Made by a program: the position numbers and the translations under genes. The notes beneath the pieces were generated by a model. That model had not been told where the DNA came from. It searched no databases and was given only the letters and a program-made list of their open reading frames with translations. A stretch of DNA of 64,000 bases. It comes from Pisaster brevispinus (Eukaryota > Echinodermata > Asteroidea > Forcipulatida > Asteriidae). The DNA lies in contig JAMKCF010000008.1 of NCBI GenBank assembly GCA_023634235.1, positions 17,357,558-17,421,557 of the forward strand, read 5' to 3'. Below, in pieces: positions 21,281 to 32,625 of the stretch; positions within the stretch are counted from its first letter, which is position 1, and each line of letters opens with the position of its first letter.

Positions 21281-24200
21281 TCAAAGGAGTCCACCGGCGT
21301 ACTCATCCTCCTCGTCCTCCTCATCTCCCTCCATATCCTGTCCTCCTGATGCACCCTCGGCAGTCTTCCTAGGCCGACTTCCTCCACCACCAATACCTCC
21401 TGGTACACGCAGCGACCTGGCAAGCTTCACATACTGGATGAGATGGGATGAAGGTTAACAACAAATTGTGTTTTACTAAAAAGGAATCTAATACAAATTC
21501 AAGTAATAAACCACAAATGAAACTTTGACTGGGTAAATTTAAAATAATTTTGGGTTGAACAAACAAAAGTGAGACATGAACCTGCGACCTCCAGATTACC
21601 GTGCTGGTGCTCTACCAACTCAGCTATCTCGCCCTAATTTTGGCGGTCTCCCTATTTCGTCAAGAACTTTGTTCGAAGGTGCCAGTCAGAATCAGTTCAA
21701 CCTGTAACTGTCGTATTGCAAGGGATCACAGCCAAGTTTGGTGAGGCTAGTGAGGCATGATCTACTTTCAACGACCAGGCCAACATTGATTTAAAGCGGT
21801 CACGTACGTCATTATCCAGATAGGTGAAGTAGGGCATCAAGAGGACCTTGTTGATGGCTTCTTGATCCTGTTGGTCGAAGCCTTCCAGAAGCTCCTCTAG
21901 AAGAACTGAGCATTCATCCATGGCGTAACCATCAACACTGCATCAATCAAAGATTCAGATCAAACATAAAACTGATTAAAAATAATGTAACAAAGACAAC
22001 AAGTATCTTTATCTATTAGTGTTATGTATTTGCCCAAGACAAACATCATACAAAAAATAAAAATGTAAACATAAAAGAACACTAACGATGTAAGGTCAGA
22101 TACGTGGCCGCTTTGACCCTTTATTTTAAACTAAAATAATTAAAATTTAGCTATAGCTATAGCTAAATGTTTTTTTGTGCACCATCTGTAGCATACACAA
22201 AAGTTGTCTGCTTTTTTCTTTTCAAAATGTTTTTCCATTTGAAACAGTATCATCTGTCAAAATTCGTTCACAGAACCCTTTTTTTAAAAGATACATTCGA
22301 CAAAAAATGGGCCATGCAAACAACTACTTAAAGTAGCCATGCCTTAAGAAGGAAACACTACCAAAACAGGATAAGAGAGTTTCTTAGATGTAATAAGTTG
22401 GCAGTAAAGAAGAATATTTTTACCGATGAGTGATAAGCACTGTGTACCCAGTGCTTTCCAGAGTCCTCCAGAAAACTAAAATCCTTATGCATTTTACGCA
22501 GTCGGGATTCGAACCCACAGCCCCTGCATTCGAGAGCAGATATCTTAACCACTAGACCACCTAGTAGGCTCGGTGACGAGAGGCCAGTGTGAATCTTGAA
22601 ATGAACGGTGGGTACCGCAATTCCGCAAACAATTTCTTTTATGTAATAATTGCACCTGGGATGAAGATTTTGTTTTATTGTACATTGATGAGTGAGAAGC
22701 ACTTTATACTCTGAGCTCTCCTGAGTCTTGCAGACTGAGATTGCACCATGTTTGAGGGCTCCATTTTTAACCTTTTCAAACTAAAGAAACTTTAAGTCGG
22801 AAAAGAAAGCCCTCATTTTAATGAAATCATTTCTAACAAACAAATTCATATTTACCTCATGGCTACCTGACAGACCTTGCTAGCAGCAACGAAGTCGTTA
22901 CGGTGTAGATGGATGAGCACAGTTACGGCTATTAACTGAAAACAGAGTCAAATTTATCATGTTTTAGTCACATTCATCCTATCTATACTACCTGCCTATT
23001 GTGACAGAAAGGAAGTATCGTAAGTTTAATTTAAAGAAAGGCTCCAAGGTCAAAGTTCAGTTTTGTGATGCACTCATTTTTCAATAGATAGAGTCCTCAT
23101 GAAAGTTGCGCAACAATTACAAGTCTCTAACCTCACATCAAAATGGTGAAAAATGTCTATTTGATGCTCTTTCATAGCAAAATTTAAACGTGACATCATC
23201 GAACATCAAGAACAAAAGGTCAAATTCAATACTGCTTTCATTGAATATCATCGAAATTCAGGAATGAACTAAAAATTCTCTGTGACTCATACAGCGAAGG
23301 CCCCAAGATACTGTGACTAGAAGATGACGAAGAAATTTTAGTTTGAGACATGGGAGAAAAACTCCAAATAGGGAAACCCATGCAATCAGGTAGGGACTTT
23401 AGCCCAATCCACACGTAAGAACGAGACGGAGCCAAGAACTGTTTCAGCTGATAAAGACCCATCTCATTAAGAGTTTGTCTGAAGACATTAAAACCCACCT
23501 TATAAACAGCTCCTAAGTTCTCCACAACGTCGTACATATTTCTCGTTTTGTCAAGAAGTTGGAGAGCCTTGTCAAAGTCTCTGGCCTTGACAGAGAGTCT
23601 GGCTGCTTTACTCAACAACTCCACGGCTTGTCTTAACCTGTCCTCGTTCTACGGGGAAACATAGAAACAAGGATATTCTTTAGTAATATGAGAGTGCGAA
23701 TGCAGGATTGGTAGAGGTGACAAAATAGTCGCAGGCAGTGTCCATGTTTTGTTTGATCAACCATATACATGAAATAGCAAACCTGTGAAAATTTGGGCTT
23801 ATTCCGTTGTGTGAATCTGGAGAAAAACACATTGTCCTTAATTTGGGTCGCAACTATCGAAATCAGATACAGTTTTCTCGAATATGACTTCATTTCAGAG
23901 TGAAATAGTTCACAGAAAGAAAAATGGTTCTAGTATGAACTTTGCGAATCGGTAAGCTTTCAGACTAAAATTAAACAATGTTTTTTATCTTTACAAATCC
24001 TGTATAAAAACTTTAAGTTTCCATCTGAGATTGTCTAAAAAGCTCTTTTAAAAGTAATACCAAACTTGTTAGTTTTTAAAATTCAATCTTTAAGCAGAAA
24101 TTGACTTTCACCATGATTCATTCTCACATTACAGTAAATGTAAACAAGTTTCCCTTGTGGTTCATTACTAGTTATTTCAAAAAAAGAAGAAGTTGCATCT

Positions 24201-27200
24201 CCTTCAGTGCTGCTTCCCAGGTTGTAAAGTGGGCGGGATAACCGACTATACGGTAATTTCAATTTGTATGACTTCTGAATGGCAACCACAAACAAAGATA
24301 TTGAAAAAATAAAGAGACCGCCAACAAAGAGGTAGAAATAACTCAGTTAATGTAGCACCGGCGAAATTTCTCCGGAGGTGGCCGGTTTAAATCTCGTTCC
24401 AGTAAAAATGTTCTTTGTTCGCCCAAAAAAGTTATAAATTTCAATGAAGTTCTTGGAGCAGTAAACTCAGTGCTAGAGAAGTACATGTAGATCAAAGAGC
24501 ATGGCTTTTGTATACATACAGAAAACAAAAGCTTTTCATTTCACCAAGTAGAAATTAAAAAAAAAAGTCGGAGTTCAGGAAAAAGTATCAAATTTCTCAT
24601 CCCCGAGTAATAGACTGTGTAGTTCCAGAAAATTTGCTGTAACTGGGTGAGAGTTCATAATTCCATGTACAGCCACAGGCCAGCTTTGATCATGAAGATT
24701 TATCGGATATTTTTTACAGCCACCCTGTGTATTACAGCTTACCTCTGCTATTTCACTGGCCGAGATGTACAGATTGCAAGCTTCAGAGGCATTTATCGTC
24801 TCAATCATTCTATCAACAAAGGAAAATGAATCATTCTTAATTACATTAATTATCAATCTTTAAGAGATTGGAAAGAATTAATTTGTGTTAATCATCATGA
24901 AGTCAGGGATCACCCCAAGTTTACGATAGAGCCTGGCTAACTGGCAGTTAAAGGTTGTATGGCTTCTGACTGGCATCCCGGAACAAAAGTATTGACAAAA
25001 TGGGGAGACCGCTAACATATGGCTAGATAGCTCAGTTGGTAGAGCACCGGCACATTAATCTAGAGGTCATTGATTCGAATCCCGCTCTTGTGAATTTTTC
25101 TTTGTTCAACCCCAAATTACAGAGTTTCTACCATTGTTAGGGATTTTGTCCAAGAAACAAACAACTGTTACATTTTATACTGTAAAATAATCTTTTTGTT
25201 TATCCAGGGTATCCTACATGGCGCAATGGAGCAGAATCTAGTCCACATTTGGTGGGGATTATATTCACGAAAACCCAACTTTTTTTTAAATCAAGCCAAA
25301 CAGAGAGGCTTGCCCCCCCCCCCCAAAAAAAAATAAAAACAAAAACAAAAATTGAAAGGAAGAAAATCTAAAATAAGGTTTTGTTCTGAGTCAGGACAAA
25401 TTGGCACTTACTTTGCTGCTTTTTCCAGTGTGATTGCCGCTGTATCCCCAGTGCCGTGCTCTCTGTACAGCATGGCGGCTCGTTTGATCAGATGCACTGC
25501 TTCCTCGTACTCCTTCATATCCTGAGATTCATGAAATAAAATGCACCCAGCGTCAAACTTCCTCAACAAACTTTCAAATGTAATAACGAGAAAATTTAAA
25601 ATGACTGATGTTTATCGTATGAGAAATAATCACATGTATTTAAAGGTATTATACAGGATTGGTGGAGCTGAAAAAGTAGTCGCAGACAGCGTTCATGTTT
25701 TGTCTGATCAACCATAAACATGAATCAGCCTCGCTACCATGGGCAGCGCGCCGTATCGATACCTCTCGTCGCTAAACCCCTGGGAGGGAAACACTGAAAA
25801 TCAATGCTGATTGGCTAACCAAAAAGTACTGCTTTGCGTGCACGCTTGTTAAAAACATTCGAACGCTTGTAGGGCGCTTGTCGGATCCCCCCGGGCGCTT
25901 AGCACGCGCGTGTAAAAATGCACTTATTTCGACGCAATACGTTTCAAATGAATCATGTTTTTACATGGTCCCCCTAAACTGCATACAGTTAGACGAATCA
26001 CAAGATCGAAAAAGAATGAGAGGGACCAGTTGCTCCATGACTTAATGCATCCTTTGACAGCGCGTTCAGCAAAGTCTCTAACACAGAATGGGTCAGCCAC
26101 AGGACTAATTAAAATATCCAATATATTTGGATATTTTAAAGTCACACTTCCAGGGGTTACAATCGAGCAAGGCATTCTGGGAAAGAAAACAAAATGGCGC
26201 GTCGAGATCGTACACCACTGGGAACGAGGTTGACATGAAATAGCCAACCTGTGAAAATTTGGGCTTAATCCGTTGTGTCAGTCAGCAGAAAATAGTGAAC
26301 AACCATGCACTATTTTCAGCATGTAAACACACTGTCCTTAATTTGGGTTGTAACAACCAAAATCAGCTGTTGCGTTTTGTTAGGTTTTCAGGTACAGATT
26401 TCTTGATTAAACCTTCATTTCAGAAGGAAATTTTTCCCAGAAAAAAAACCCAAGTTCTACTATGAACTTCATAATCAGAAAGCTTTCAGACTAAAATTAA
26501 ACAATGTTTTGTATCCTTACAAGACAGGTTGCCAGGGTCGGCCATTCAAGTGTTAAAAGATCACCAATAAATCCCCAGGATTCTCCCAGGAAATGTGTCA
26601 AGTGTGAAAGGAACAAACATAGGAACTTGAGCGAGACAGAACCTCAACTAGACACCAACAGTCACAAATCTAACCAAAACAGACCTTAGATTGTGCTGAA
26701 CCGCTTTATACAGTTCTGAGTAGGAGCTCAGAGTTTTCAGCTCCTTGAGGGAAACCCCCAACCTCGTCCCCATTTCAAAAAAATTCCCAAAAGTGCCTCG
26801 CTCGATTGTAACCCCTGGAAGTGTGACTTTAAAAATATCCAAATATATTGGATATTTAAATTAGTCCTGTGGTTGATCCATACGTTTAGAGGAATGCCTG
26901 GCTGAAATTAAAATTTGGATGTCACGCAAAAATCTTAAACTCAATGGGCTCAAGACGGAGTTCATGCTGTTAAGCTCGAAGGGGATGCTCAACAAGGTCA
27001 CTGAGCCTGTCTTCACAACTGACGAAGCAAACCACAGCCCGAAACACAAATGCAGGAATCTTGGAGTAGTCTTCGACTCTACTTTGATGTTCAACAACAA
27101 CATATCACATATCGCTAAATCTGTCAGGTACCAGCTTCGCAATCTCTCCCACATTCGAAAGTTCCTCTCTCGCAAAGCTACAGAGCAGGTTGTGTATTCT

Positions 27201-30200
27201 CTCATAACATCACGACTTGACTGCAATGCCATTCTCAGCAATATGCCAGAGTATCAGATCAAGCGTCTCCAACGACTCCAAAATTCGGCTGCCCGACTTG
27301 TCACCCTTACTAAAAGATCAACACACATCTCTCCAATCCTCAAGGCTCTGCACTGGCTCCCGGTTCAAAAGCGCATCGACTTCAAAATTCTCCTTCTGGT
27401 GTATCAGTCTCTCCAGGGCACGGCACCAACATACATCCAGAACCTGCTACATCTTCATGCACCACCCAGGCAGCTCAGATCATCTGACACCAAACTTCTA
27501 CACATTCCACGCACACGCCATTCATGGGGAGCTCGATCCTTCTCACACTCTGGCCCATCACTATGGAATGAACTCCCCCCTAAACTCCGACAAATTACTA
27601 CCTATTCCAGCTGAGCTTCAAAACCCATTTGAAAACTTATTTTTGTGCTTAACTATACTCTTTGCAATCTGGTTTTCGGCATCTCTCCTGCGCCAGGAGT
27701 GTCTTTTAAACAGACATGGCGCATTATAAATTGCCACTATTATTATTATTATTCTGTGTTAGAGACTTCGCAGAGCGCGCTGTCAAAGGACGCATCAAGT
27801 CATGGAGCAACTGGTCCCCTCTCATTCTTTTTCGATCTTGTGAAACGTCTAACTGTATGCAGTTTAGGGTGATCACGTAAAAACATGATTCATTTGACAT
27901 GTATGTTGTCAAAATCATTTTTACACCCGCGTACTAAGTGCCCGACAAGCACCCCACAAGTACTTGAATGTTTTTAACAAATGTGCACGCAAAGCAGTAC
28001 ATTTTGGTTAGAAAATCAACGTTGATTTTCAGTGTTTCCCTACCAGGGGTTAGCGACGAGAGGTATCGATACGGGGCGCTGCCCATGGTAGCGAGGCTGG
28101 GAAGCCCCCCATCATTTGTTATCTTACCTTCAATGCAACGGCTGCTTGCTCATATGCTTTGCCTGCATGGAACAATCTGAATCAATGTGTTAAGTGAAAA
28201 AACAAAAAACAGGATGTACTGAACTGAGGAACTAATTTATCATAAAACCCGTTCAGTTGGGTTTCTTGGTGAGGAATCTTGAAAAGGGACACAAATTTCA
28301 AACTTAACCAGTTAAGGCCGGTGATCTTCCTTTTTTTGTTTCACTTCCATCTTGGCGGGATTATTTTCTCGGAATTGCCGGCATCATTTTTCTTTGAGAG
28401 TACTGCGAGCACAGCGAAACCATGACTTAACTAAGTCAAGAGAACAGAGATTCTAACTCACAATGCAAATGCAACAAGCAAACTTTGTCACTCAAAAACA
28501 AAAAGTACATTTGTACTTTTGACCATTATCTGTTATCAAATCCATCGTGACAGTAGACCAAAACAGTTTGCTACTCATTGCCTGTCTGGTTCCCAATCAC
28601 ATTGCTATTTTAAACCACAAATCTGTGAATTCCATGACCGGTGCACCAGTGAGTCCAATGCGTAACTACCCAAAGTGCGCCCTGAAGTTGCAGATGTTAC
28701 TACAACTTAATTGGTCATAGTATCAAACACTTGCTGAAAGTTGAACATTGCTCAACTGAGGTGGAAAGTGCTTGCGAAGCGAATAATTTACGTGACCGGT
28801 CGATATTTCGCTGTGGAGTTTGCAAGTTGCTTCACTTTCGCACTTCGCATGCAGTATGAACCACATTCAGCCATCATGAACCTAGGACCATTAAAAACTC
28901 CTACAGTCACTCAAGCCTTGAATTACATGGAGGCCACAAAGGCCTAACAAGTTAACATCAAAGGATACGCCTTGCACTGTCGATGGCAATCTGCTGCCTT
29001 AAGATACATCTCCTTAGCATTTTCATATGACTTGGCATGTCGATAGCAAAGGCCTGTTTCAAACAACAAAAAGAAGAAACCGCTCAATAGATTTACAACT
29101 TTCAATATTGATTCATTCTTTTTTTTGCATAATGAACCAAGAAAAAAGGCAAGAAATAAGATATTCAGCAAAGAACCTGGGTTACTGATCGGTTTGGTTA
29201 AGTTGCACTTATATTACCAAAAATTATATCAGATAAAGAACAACAGGAATAATGGTTTACAAAAACTGTGGTATTTGGCTAACTTGACCATGACTGACCA
29301 AAAAAAAAAGAAAAAAAAAAGAAGAAACAAAATTGCGACCGACTCTTACGCTGAACATATACTTTGTTTTATTGTATGGAAAACATTGGTTTTGTCAAAA
29401 CCAAAATCCGCACTTTATGCGAACCCAACACATACATGAAATAACACACCTGTGCACAGAGTCACAAGAAAACAGTGAAAAAACCCCATGGTATGGTCTT
29501 ACAAGATCAAAACTAATTGTTATACTCATTTCTTGAAAACTACAGTAATTACAAGCAATTAGTATTTCAAGGGAAGCTTTCCCATCATGACCATCTCTAG
29601 ATCGTATATTAAGTTATGTGCAAATCTGTGAACATCGTTTTTGTTCAACCTTGCCAATGGTGTGCACACCTTTTCAGGCCTGATGCAGAGCACAAAGAAA
29701 TTCTGACTTCAGAAGAATCCTTACCTGCTTTTTCATATTCATGAGCAGCACCGTCAAAATCAGCCTTCCATTTTGTCCACGAAGTTTTCAGGCTGAAGAT
29801 ACATGATAGAATAAATAGTATACAAGGTTTTAAATACCTGTGAAGTAATAGGTTTAACACCAAGATAAGGCAGTTCTCAAAAACTGTAAAAAAGGCATTC
29901 AAAGTGATTTCAACCGGAACATAAATTGTGATCTTGATGATGTCTAAAACATTCTATATGTTGAGAAATACTTACCTTTTTAGGCCTGAATTAGGTGTTG
30001 TTTAAAAGCTTGATTATTTGATGAGCAAATAAACCCAGTTATAAACCACAAGGGAAACTGACTGGGATAAATTTTTTATAAATCATTTTGGGTTGAGCAA
30101 AGAGAAATTGACAAGAGCGGAATCTACGACCTCTGGATTAATGTGCCGGTTCTATACTAGCCCTATGTTGCAGTCCCGCCCTATTTTGTTGGTGTCTTTG

Positions 30201-31956
30201 TTCGGGGGGTACGTTAATCCTGAGGTCGCGGGTTCAAGTCCCGTTCTAGTCAATTTTTCTTTGATCAACCCAAAGTCAAATAAACCTGGTTTGGAGTTTT
30301 GGTAGGCAGTTTCTCGCTTACTGATTTTGGCTTGGAACGTCACAAATTAATGAAAAAAGAAATGGTTGGTACAAAGCCCTACGGAGCTGCATGGTATTGA
30401 ATTTTTAGAAGATTACATTCTCTGCAATTTAAATGTTAAACCCTAAATCAAGCCTAACAACACACAACTTAGATTTGAAAAAGATTTTGTTTAGCCTATT
30501 TAAGTAATTAACAAATTGACAATAGCACTCTGCACTAATTACGTCACATTTCCTTAAAATGCCTGGCTGTCAGACAAATATTCCTTCACTTGCACATCCA
30601 ACACATCATCAGCGCGCCAAACTGTACTAAAAGTGTAGTCGGTACACGCGAGTGAACATAAAACTTGGACATGCACGCGCGAAAGTTTTAGTGAATTTAG
30701 TGACTTTTGTCCGAGATCCCGATACTTAGCTTAGATTTTTAGCATTAGTGCGGAGTACTAATTGTCAACTGAGTTTCCTTGTAGTGCTTGCTTTAAAAAG
30801 CAAGGGCCATACTGCCTGGTAAAAGGTACTGCAGCAAGTGCGCACGTTCAATCATGAGCAACGTAACTTCTACCAAACCAGACACGTGATGTGACCACTA
30901 CACACCATGACGACGAGGCAACGGCAGGGCACCTGTCTTATTGATAGCCCAACATGAGGAGGCCAGACTTATTGACATCGTTTCTCCGATTGTGGACTTG
31001 AAAAAATTATCGCGAGTACAAAAACCTGATGTTGCATCTTTGACGTATTGATTATCTGGTAGGCGATTTTTTGAGCTATTTGTTTGGTCTTTTTGTCATT
31101 TTGAAGCTTTTTTGTGGCTGGACATTCGGAAAATCAAAGCAAATTGACGATTGGTTGTGAGAGTGAGAACTTATATATCTATCTATCTATCTATATGGTG
31201 TAGTACATCCCTCTTGTAGTAGAGTATAGTCATACTGTAAGGTGCAAAGTGCGCAATCAGGAACACGATATCCTCTATTTACAAGTTAAAAAAGTGCAAG
31301 TAAAAAACGCCACCCATCTGTCCTAACGTAGGGTCAGTGGACTCAGCCTGCTCCTAAACTGCTCCATGGTTTGGGCAGTCACAGCTGATGCTGGCAGGTT
31401 GTTCTAGTAGTGGTGCTAGTAGTACTCACTCTTACAGCTTACAGTACATGACTGAAGACTTCAACACCAACAAAAGGGGGAAAACAAAAAGGAGTACAGC
31501 ACCCAAGGTCATGAAGGTGAGTTATACCGAGCCAAACAATACGGGTGCTAGCTGTCGGTTGTTCTGCCTATCCCTGCGGAATCCTGCCATGCATATCGTT
31601 AAACTGAGTGGTAATTACCGAACTTACTACCATTTTAGAATTATTGATCAGTTGAAAGGTTCCGGACTTTCGGTTGATATGACTATGGGCCGAGATTGAG
31701 TCATGTTAATGCAGTGATTTCAGACTAGAGTTGAGTCGGTTGACCCAGTCCGAGACAAGAGCAAATCGATTAAAAAGAGAGCAACATTTGTGACACTTAA
31801 GAGGTTCTAAACTATAATGTTAATCAGAATAGGTACCCCCTGTGTTAACGCTCAATTCCCATCCGTACTTATTATTGGTAAACCATTATTTTCATACCAT
31901 TTTTCTGCCTGTCGGACGTGTTCTTCTGCCTCAGCTGTCTTCTTGTTTGTTGCCAT
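21281..31956 (-). CDS. NAPG: Gamma-soluble NSF attachment protein (gamma-SNAP), 10 coding exons
   Basis: Gamma-SNAP is a cytosolic TPR-like adaptor that links the ATPase NSF to SNARE complexes for disassembly after membrane fusion. Coding exons, minus strand: 31956-31898, 29792-29725, 29053-28969, 28176-28128, 25521-25412, 24809-24743, 23648-23499, 22935-22856, 21937-21808, 21433-21281. They join in phase to 951 nt (316 aa; human 312). Landmarks: MATNKKTAEAEEHVRQAEK (exon 1), 'LKTSWTKWKADFDGAAHEYEKA' split over residues 21-42, 'ALFHAGKAYEQA', 'YEEAVHLIKRAAMLY', 'NEDRLRQAVELLSKAARL', 'IAVTVLIHLHRNDFVAA', 'LLEELLEGFDQQDQEAI', 'YLDNDYVKLARSLRVPGG'. The tail is glycine-rich then acidic (GDEEDEEDEYAGGLL); the human tail also ends in an acidic stretch and EYSGGLC. 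Exon 1 was found from its phase-2 donor (TG|gtatga), which completes the Cys codon before LKTSW. Exon 3 uses a weak donor (gtatcc). Confidence 0.95.
21570..21725 (-). repeat. tRNA-derived SINE in NAPG last intron
   Basis: On the plus strand: gacatgaacctgcgacctccagattaccgtgctggtgctctaccaactcagctatctcgccc. The reverse complement is the TAGCTGAGTTGGTAGAGC head with its B box, followed by the leader ggtctccctattt. It lies between coding exons 9 and 10. Confidence 0.7.
22425..22575 (-). repeat. tRNA-derived SINE in NAPG intron 8
   Basis: The minus-strand head is ggtggtctagtggttaagatatctgctctcgaatgcaggggctgtgggttcgaatcccgac, with good A and B boxes. The body aaggattttagttttctggaggactctggaaagcactgggtacac (split) matches the 11112-11290 family. 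Confidence 0.7.
23690..24015 (-). mobile_element. Copy of the AGGTAT-type MITE in NAPG intron 6
   Basis: Reverse-oriented, diverged relative of 6061-6433. Shared blocks: atgcaggattggtagag, catgttttgtttgatcaaccatatacatgaaatagcaaacctgtg (split), acattgtccttaatttgggt, attaaacaatgttttttatcttta, atcctgtataaa. The TTAA ends are not clearly kept. The uninterrupted 'atacatgaaatagc' here is the empty-site counterpart of the insertion at 25726. Confidence 0.6.
24215..24420 (+). repeat. Degenerate SINE, 'TAGCTCAGTTGG' family, NAPG intron 6
   Basis: Contains cttcccaggttgtaaagtggg, tgaatggcaaccacaaacaaag, gaccgccaacaaag, aactcagttaatgtagcaccggcg and ttcgcccaaaaaa. This follows the block order of 39640-39915 but with decayed A and B boxes. 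Confidence 0.5.
24925..25115 (+). repeat. tRNA-derived SINE, intact-looking head, NAPG intron 5
   Basis: ggctagatagctcagttggtagagcaccggc is an A box and D arm; aggtcattgattcgaatcccgctc is a B box at normal spacing; tttttctttgttcaaccccaaatta is the family tail. The leader includes aactggcagttaaaggttgtatggcttctgactggca. Confidence 0.75.
25640..26525 (+). mobile_element. AGGTAT-type MITE split by a second transposon (NAPG intron 4)
   Basis: TTAA at 25640-25643, then AGGTATTATACAGGATTGGT, running to 'caaccataaacatgaa' at 25724. The sequence resumes at 26233 with 'acatgaaatagccaacctgtgaaaatttggg' and continues to 'attaaacaatgttttgtatccttacaa' near 26521. The join matches the continuous copy at 23690-24015. 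The right TTAA end is degraded or missing. Confidence 0.75.
25718..26240. mobile_element. 507-bp hAT-like MITE with 8-bp target duplication
   Basis: Element 25726-26232 has ends CAGCCTCGCTACCA and, in reverse complement, CAACCTCGTTCCCA. Flanking 8-mers are acatgaat (25718-25725) and acatgaaa (26233-26240). An 8-bp duplication and CA(G/A)-type ends suit a hAT-superfamily non-autonomous element, inferred without transposase. It contains a 20-bp AT palindrome (atatccaatatatttggata). Frames on both strands here are incidental. Confidence 0.75.
26750..28107. mobile_element. Second, reverse-oriented copy of the hAT-like MITE, split by a LINE
   Basis: Left part 26758-26881 (CCAACCTCGTCCCC ... ctgtggttgatccat) and right part about 27753-28099 (tctgtgttagagacttcg ... 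ccatggtagcgaggctg) join exactly as in the reverse complement of 25726-26232. Flanking 8-mers are ggaaaccc (26750-26757) and ggaagccc (28100-28107), one mismatch. The right end is only about 20 bp from the exon 4 splice donor of NAPG (28127). Confidence 0.75.
26882..27752 (+). mobile_element. 5'-truncated L2/CR1-like LINE, C-terminal reverse transcriptase plus 3' UTR
   Basis: From 26883 a single frame continues to 27614 (ATG at 26919): 'CLAEIKIWMSRKNLKLNGLK' then TEF (RT thumb), 'LGVVFDSTL', 'LRNLSHIRKFLS', 'LITSRLDCNAIL', 'LQNSAARLV', 'LHWLPVQKRIDFKILLLVYQ', 'SLWNELPPKLR'. A stop then falls where the family normally continues; the expected continuation lies in another frame, so a frameshift has occurred. 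The 3' end is ggcgcattataaattgccac plus (ATT)n, typical of L2/CR1 tails. No endonuclease or RT catalytic core: a dead 5'-truncated insertion. Confidence 0.85.
30035..30290. repeat. Head-to-head pair of tRNA-derived SINEs, NAPG intron 1
   Basis: 30035-30165 is a reverse copy (accacaagggaaactgactggg ... tttgggttgagcaaagagaaattgac ... acgacctctggattaatgtgccgg). 30175-30290 is a forward copy (ttggtgtctttgttcgggg ... gttaatcctgaggtcgcgggttcaagtcccg ... tcaatttttctttgatcaaccc). The two heads face each other about 30 bp apart. Confidence 0.65.
31170..31196. repeat. (ATCT)n microsatellite
   Basis: atatatctatctatctatctatatgg, about five tetramer copies, in NAPG intron 1. The 300-700 bp on either side show no exon, SINE or inverted repeat I can support; the 103-aa frame at 31388-31699 has no family features. 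Confidence 0.8.
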
Positions 31957-32399
31957 TTTGTCGAATGAAGTGCGCCCTCAGTGGTCATATTGTTCACAGC
32001 GCCCGGGGGGCGGTACGATGGGGGCGGGACATTGGGGGGGGGGGTGCACGTAGGTCGTCCCGTGCGTGCGTGACTCAATCGAAAGTGACGTGGCCTGTTA
32101 TGATGATGCTATAAAAAAAATGTGCAATTACTTTTGTCTTTCTCAATTGAATAAATTTGATATTATGTATTCATCACTTTTATTTTTACTATTTTAGAGG
32201 GAAGCTAAATGATATCCCAAAAGTCCTCAAATTTGTTGACTTCCCGGTAGGTAAAAGTGAAAAGGTGAAAACAATGGTATGTAAATTGTATTCAGGGAAC
32301 TTATGCATATTTTCAAATCAGGCTTATTTTGATTGTGGTACTTACAATAAGCAACCATGATTTGGAAGGTTTTCAAACAGCAGCATAACTAAAGTAGTT

Positions 32400-32625
32400 T
32401 TTAAGGGGGGGGGGCACCACTGGGGGGCACCAGGGGGGGGGGGCACCAGGGGGGGCACCAGGGGGGCACCAAATTTTCAAGGGGGACACTGCTGGCAAAT
32501 CAGTCATAGATTCCATTAATTTGCACTTTAAAAAAACTGGATCTTGATCTACGTAATGGCGGGTTCCAAATGGGGGGGGGGGGGCACTGACATCAATTGG
32601 GGAGGCACGGTAGTTAGGCCACTGT
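32400..32625 (+). repeat. G-rich tandem 'GGGGGGCACCA' tract
   Basis: Five or more copies of GGGGGGCACCA with G runs of 6-12, then a second cluster at about 32570-32586. On the plus strand these are strong G-quadruplex candidates. Intergenic: about 440 bp upstream of the NAPG start codon, on the opposite strand. Confidence 0.7.

Noticed and set aside
27217..27729. 170-aa frame overlapping the LINE
   Set aside because: Shadow of the reverse-transcriptase frame in another register; no family features except the short stretch after the frameshift.
31388..31699. 103-aa plus-strand frame in NAPG intron 1
   Set aside because: No recognisable domain, no supporting splice sites and opposite to the gene; treated as chance.
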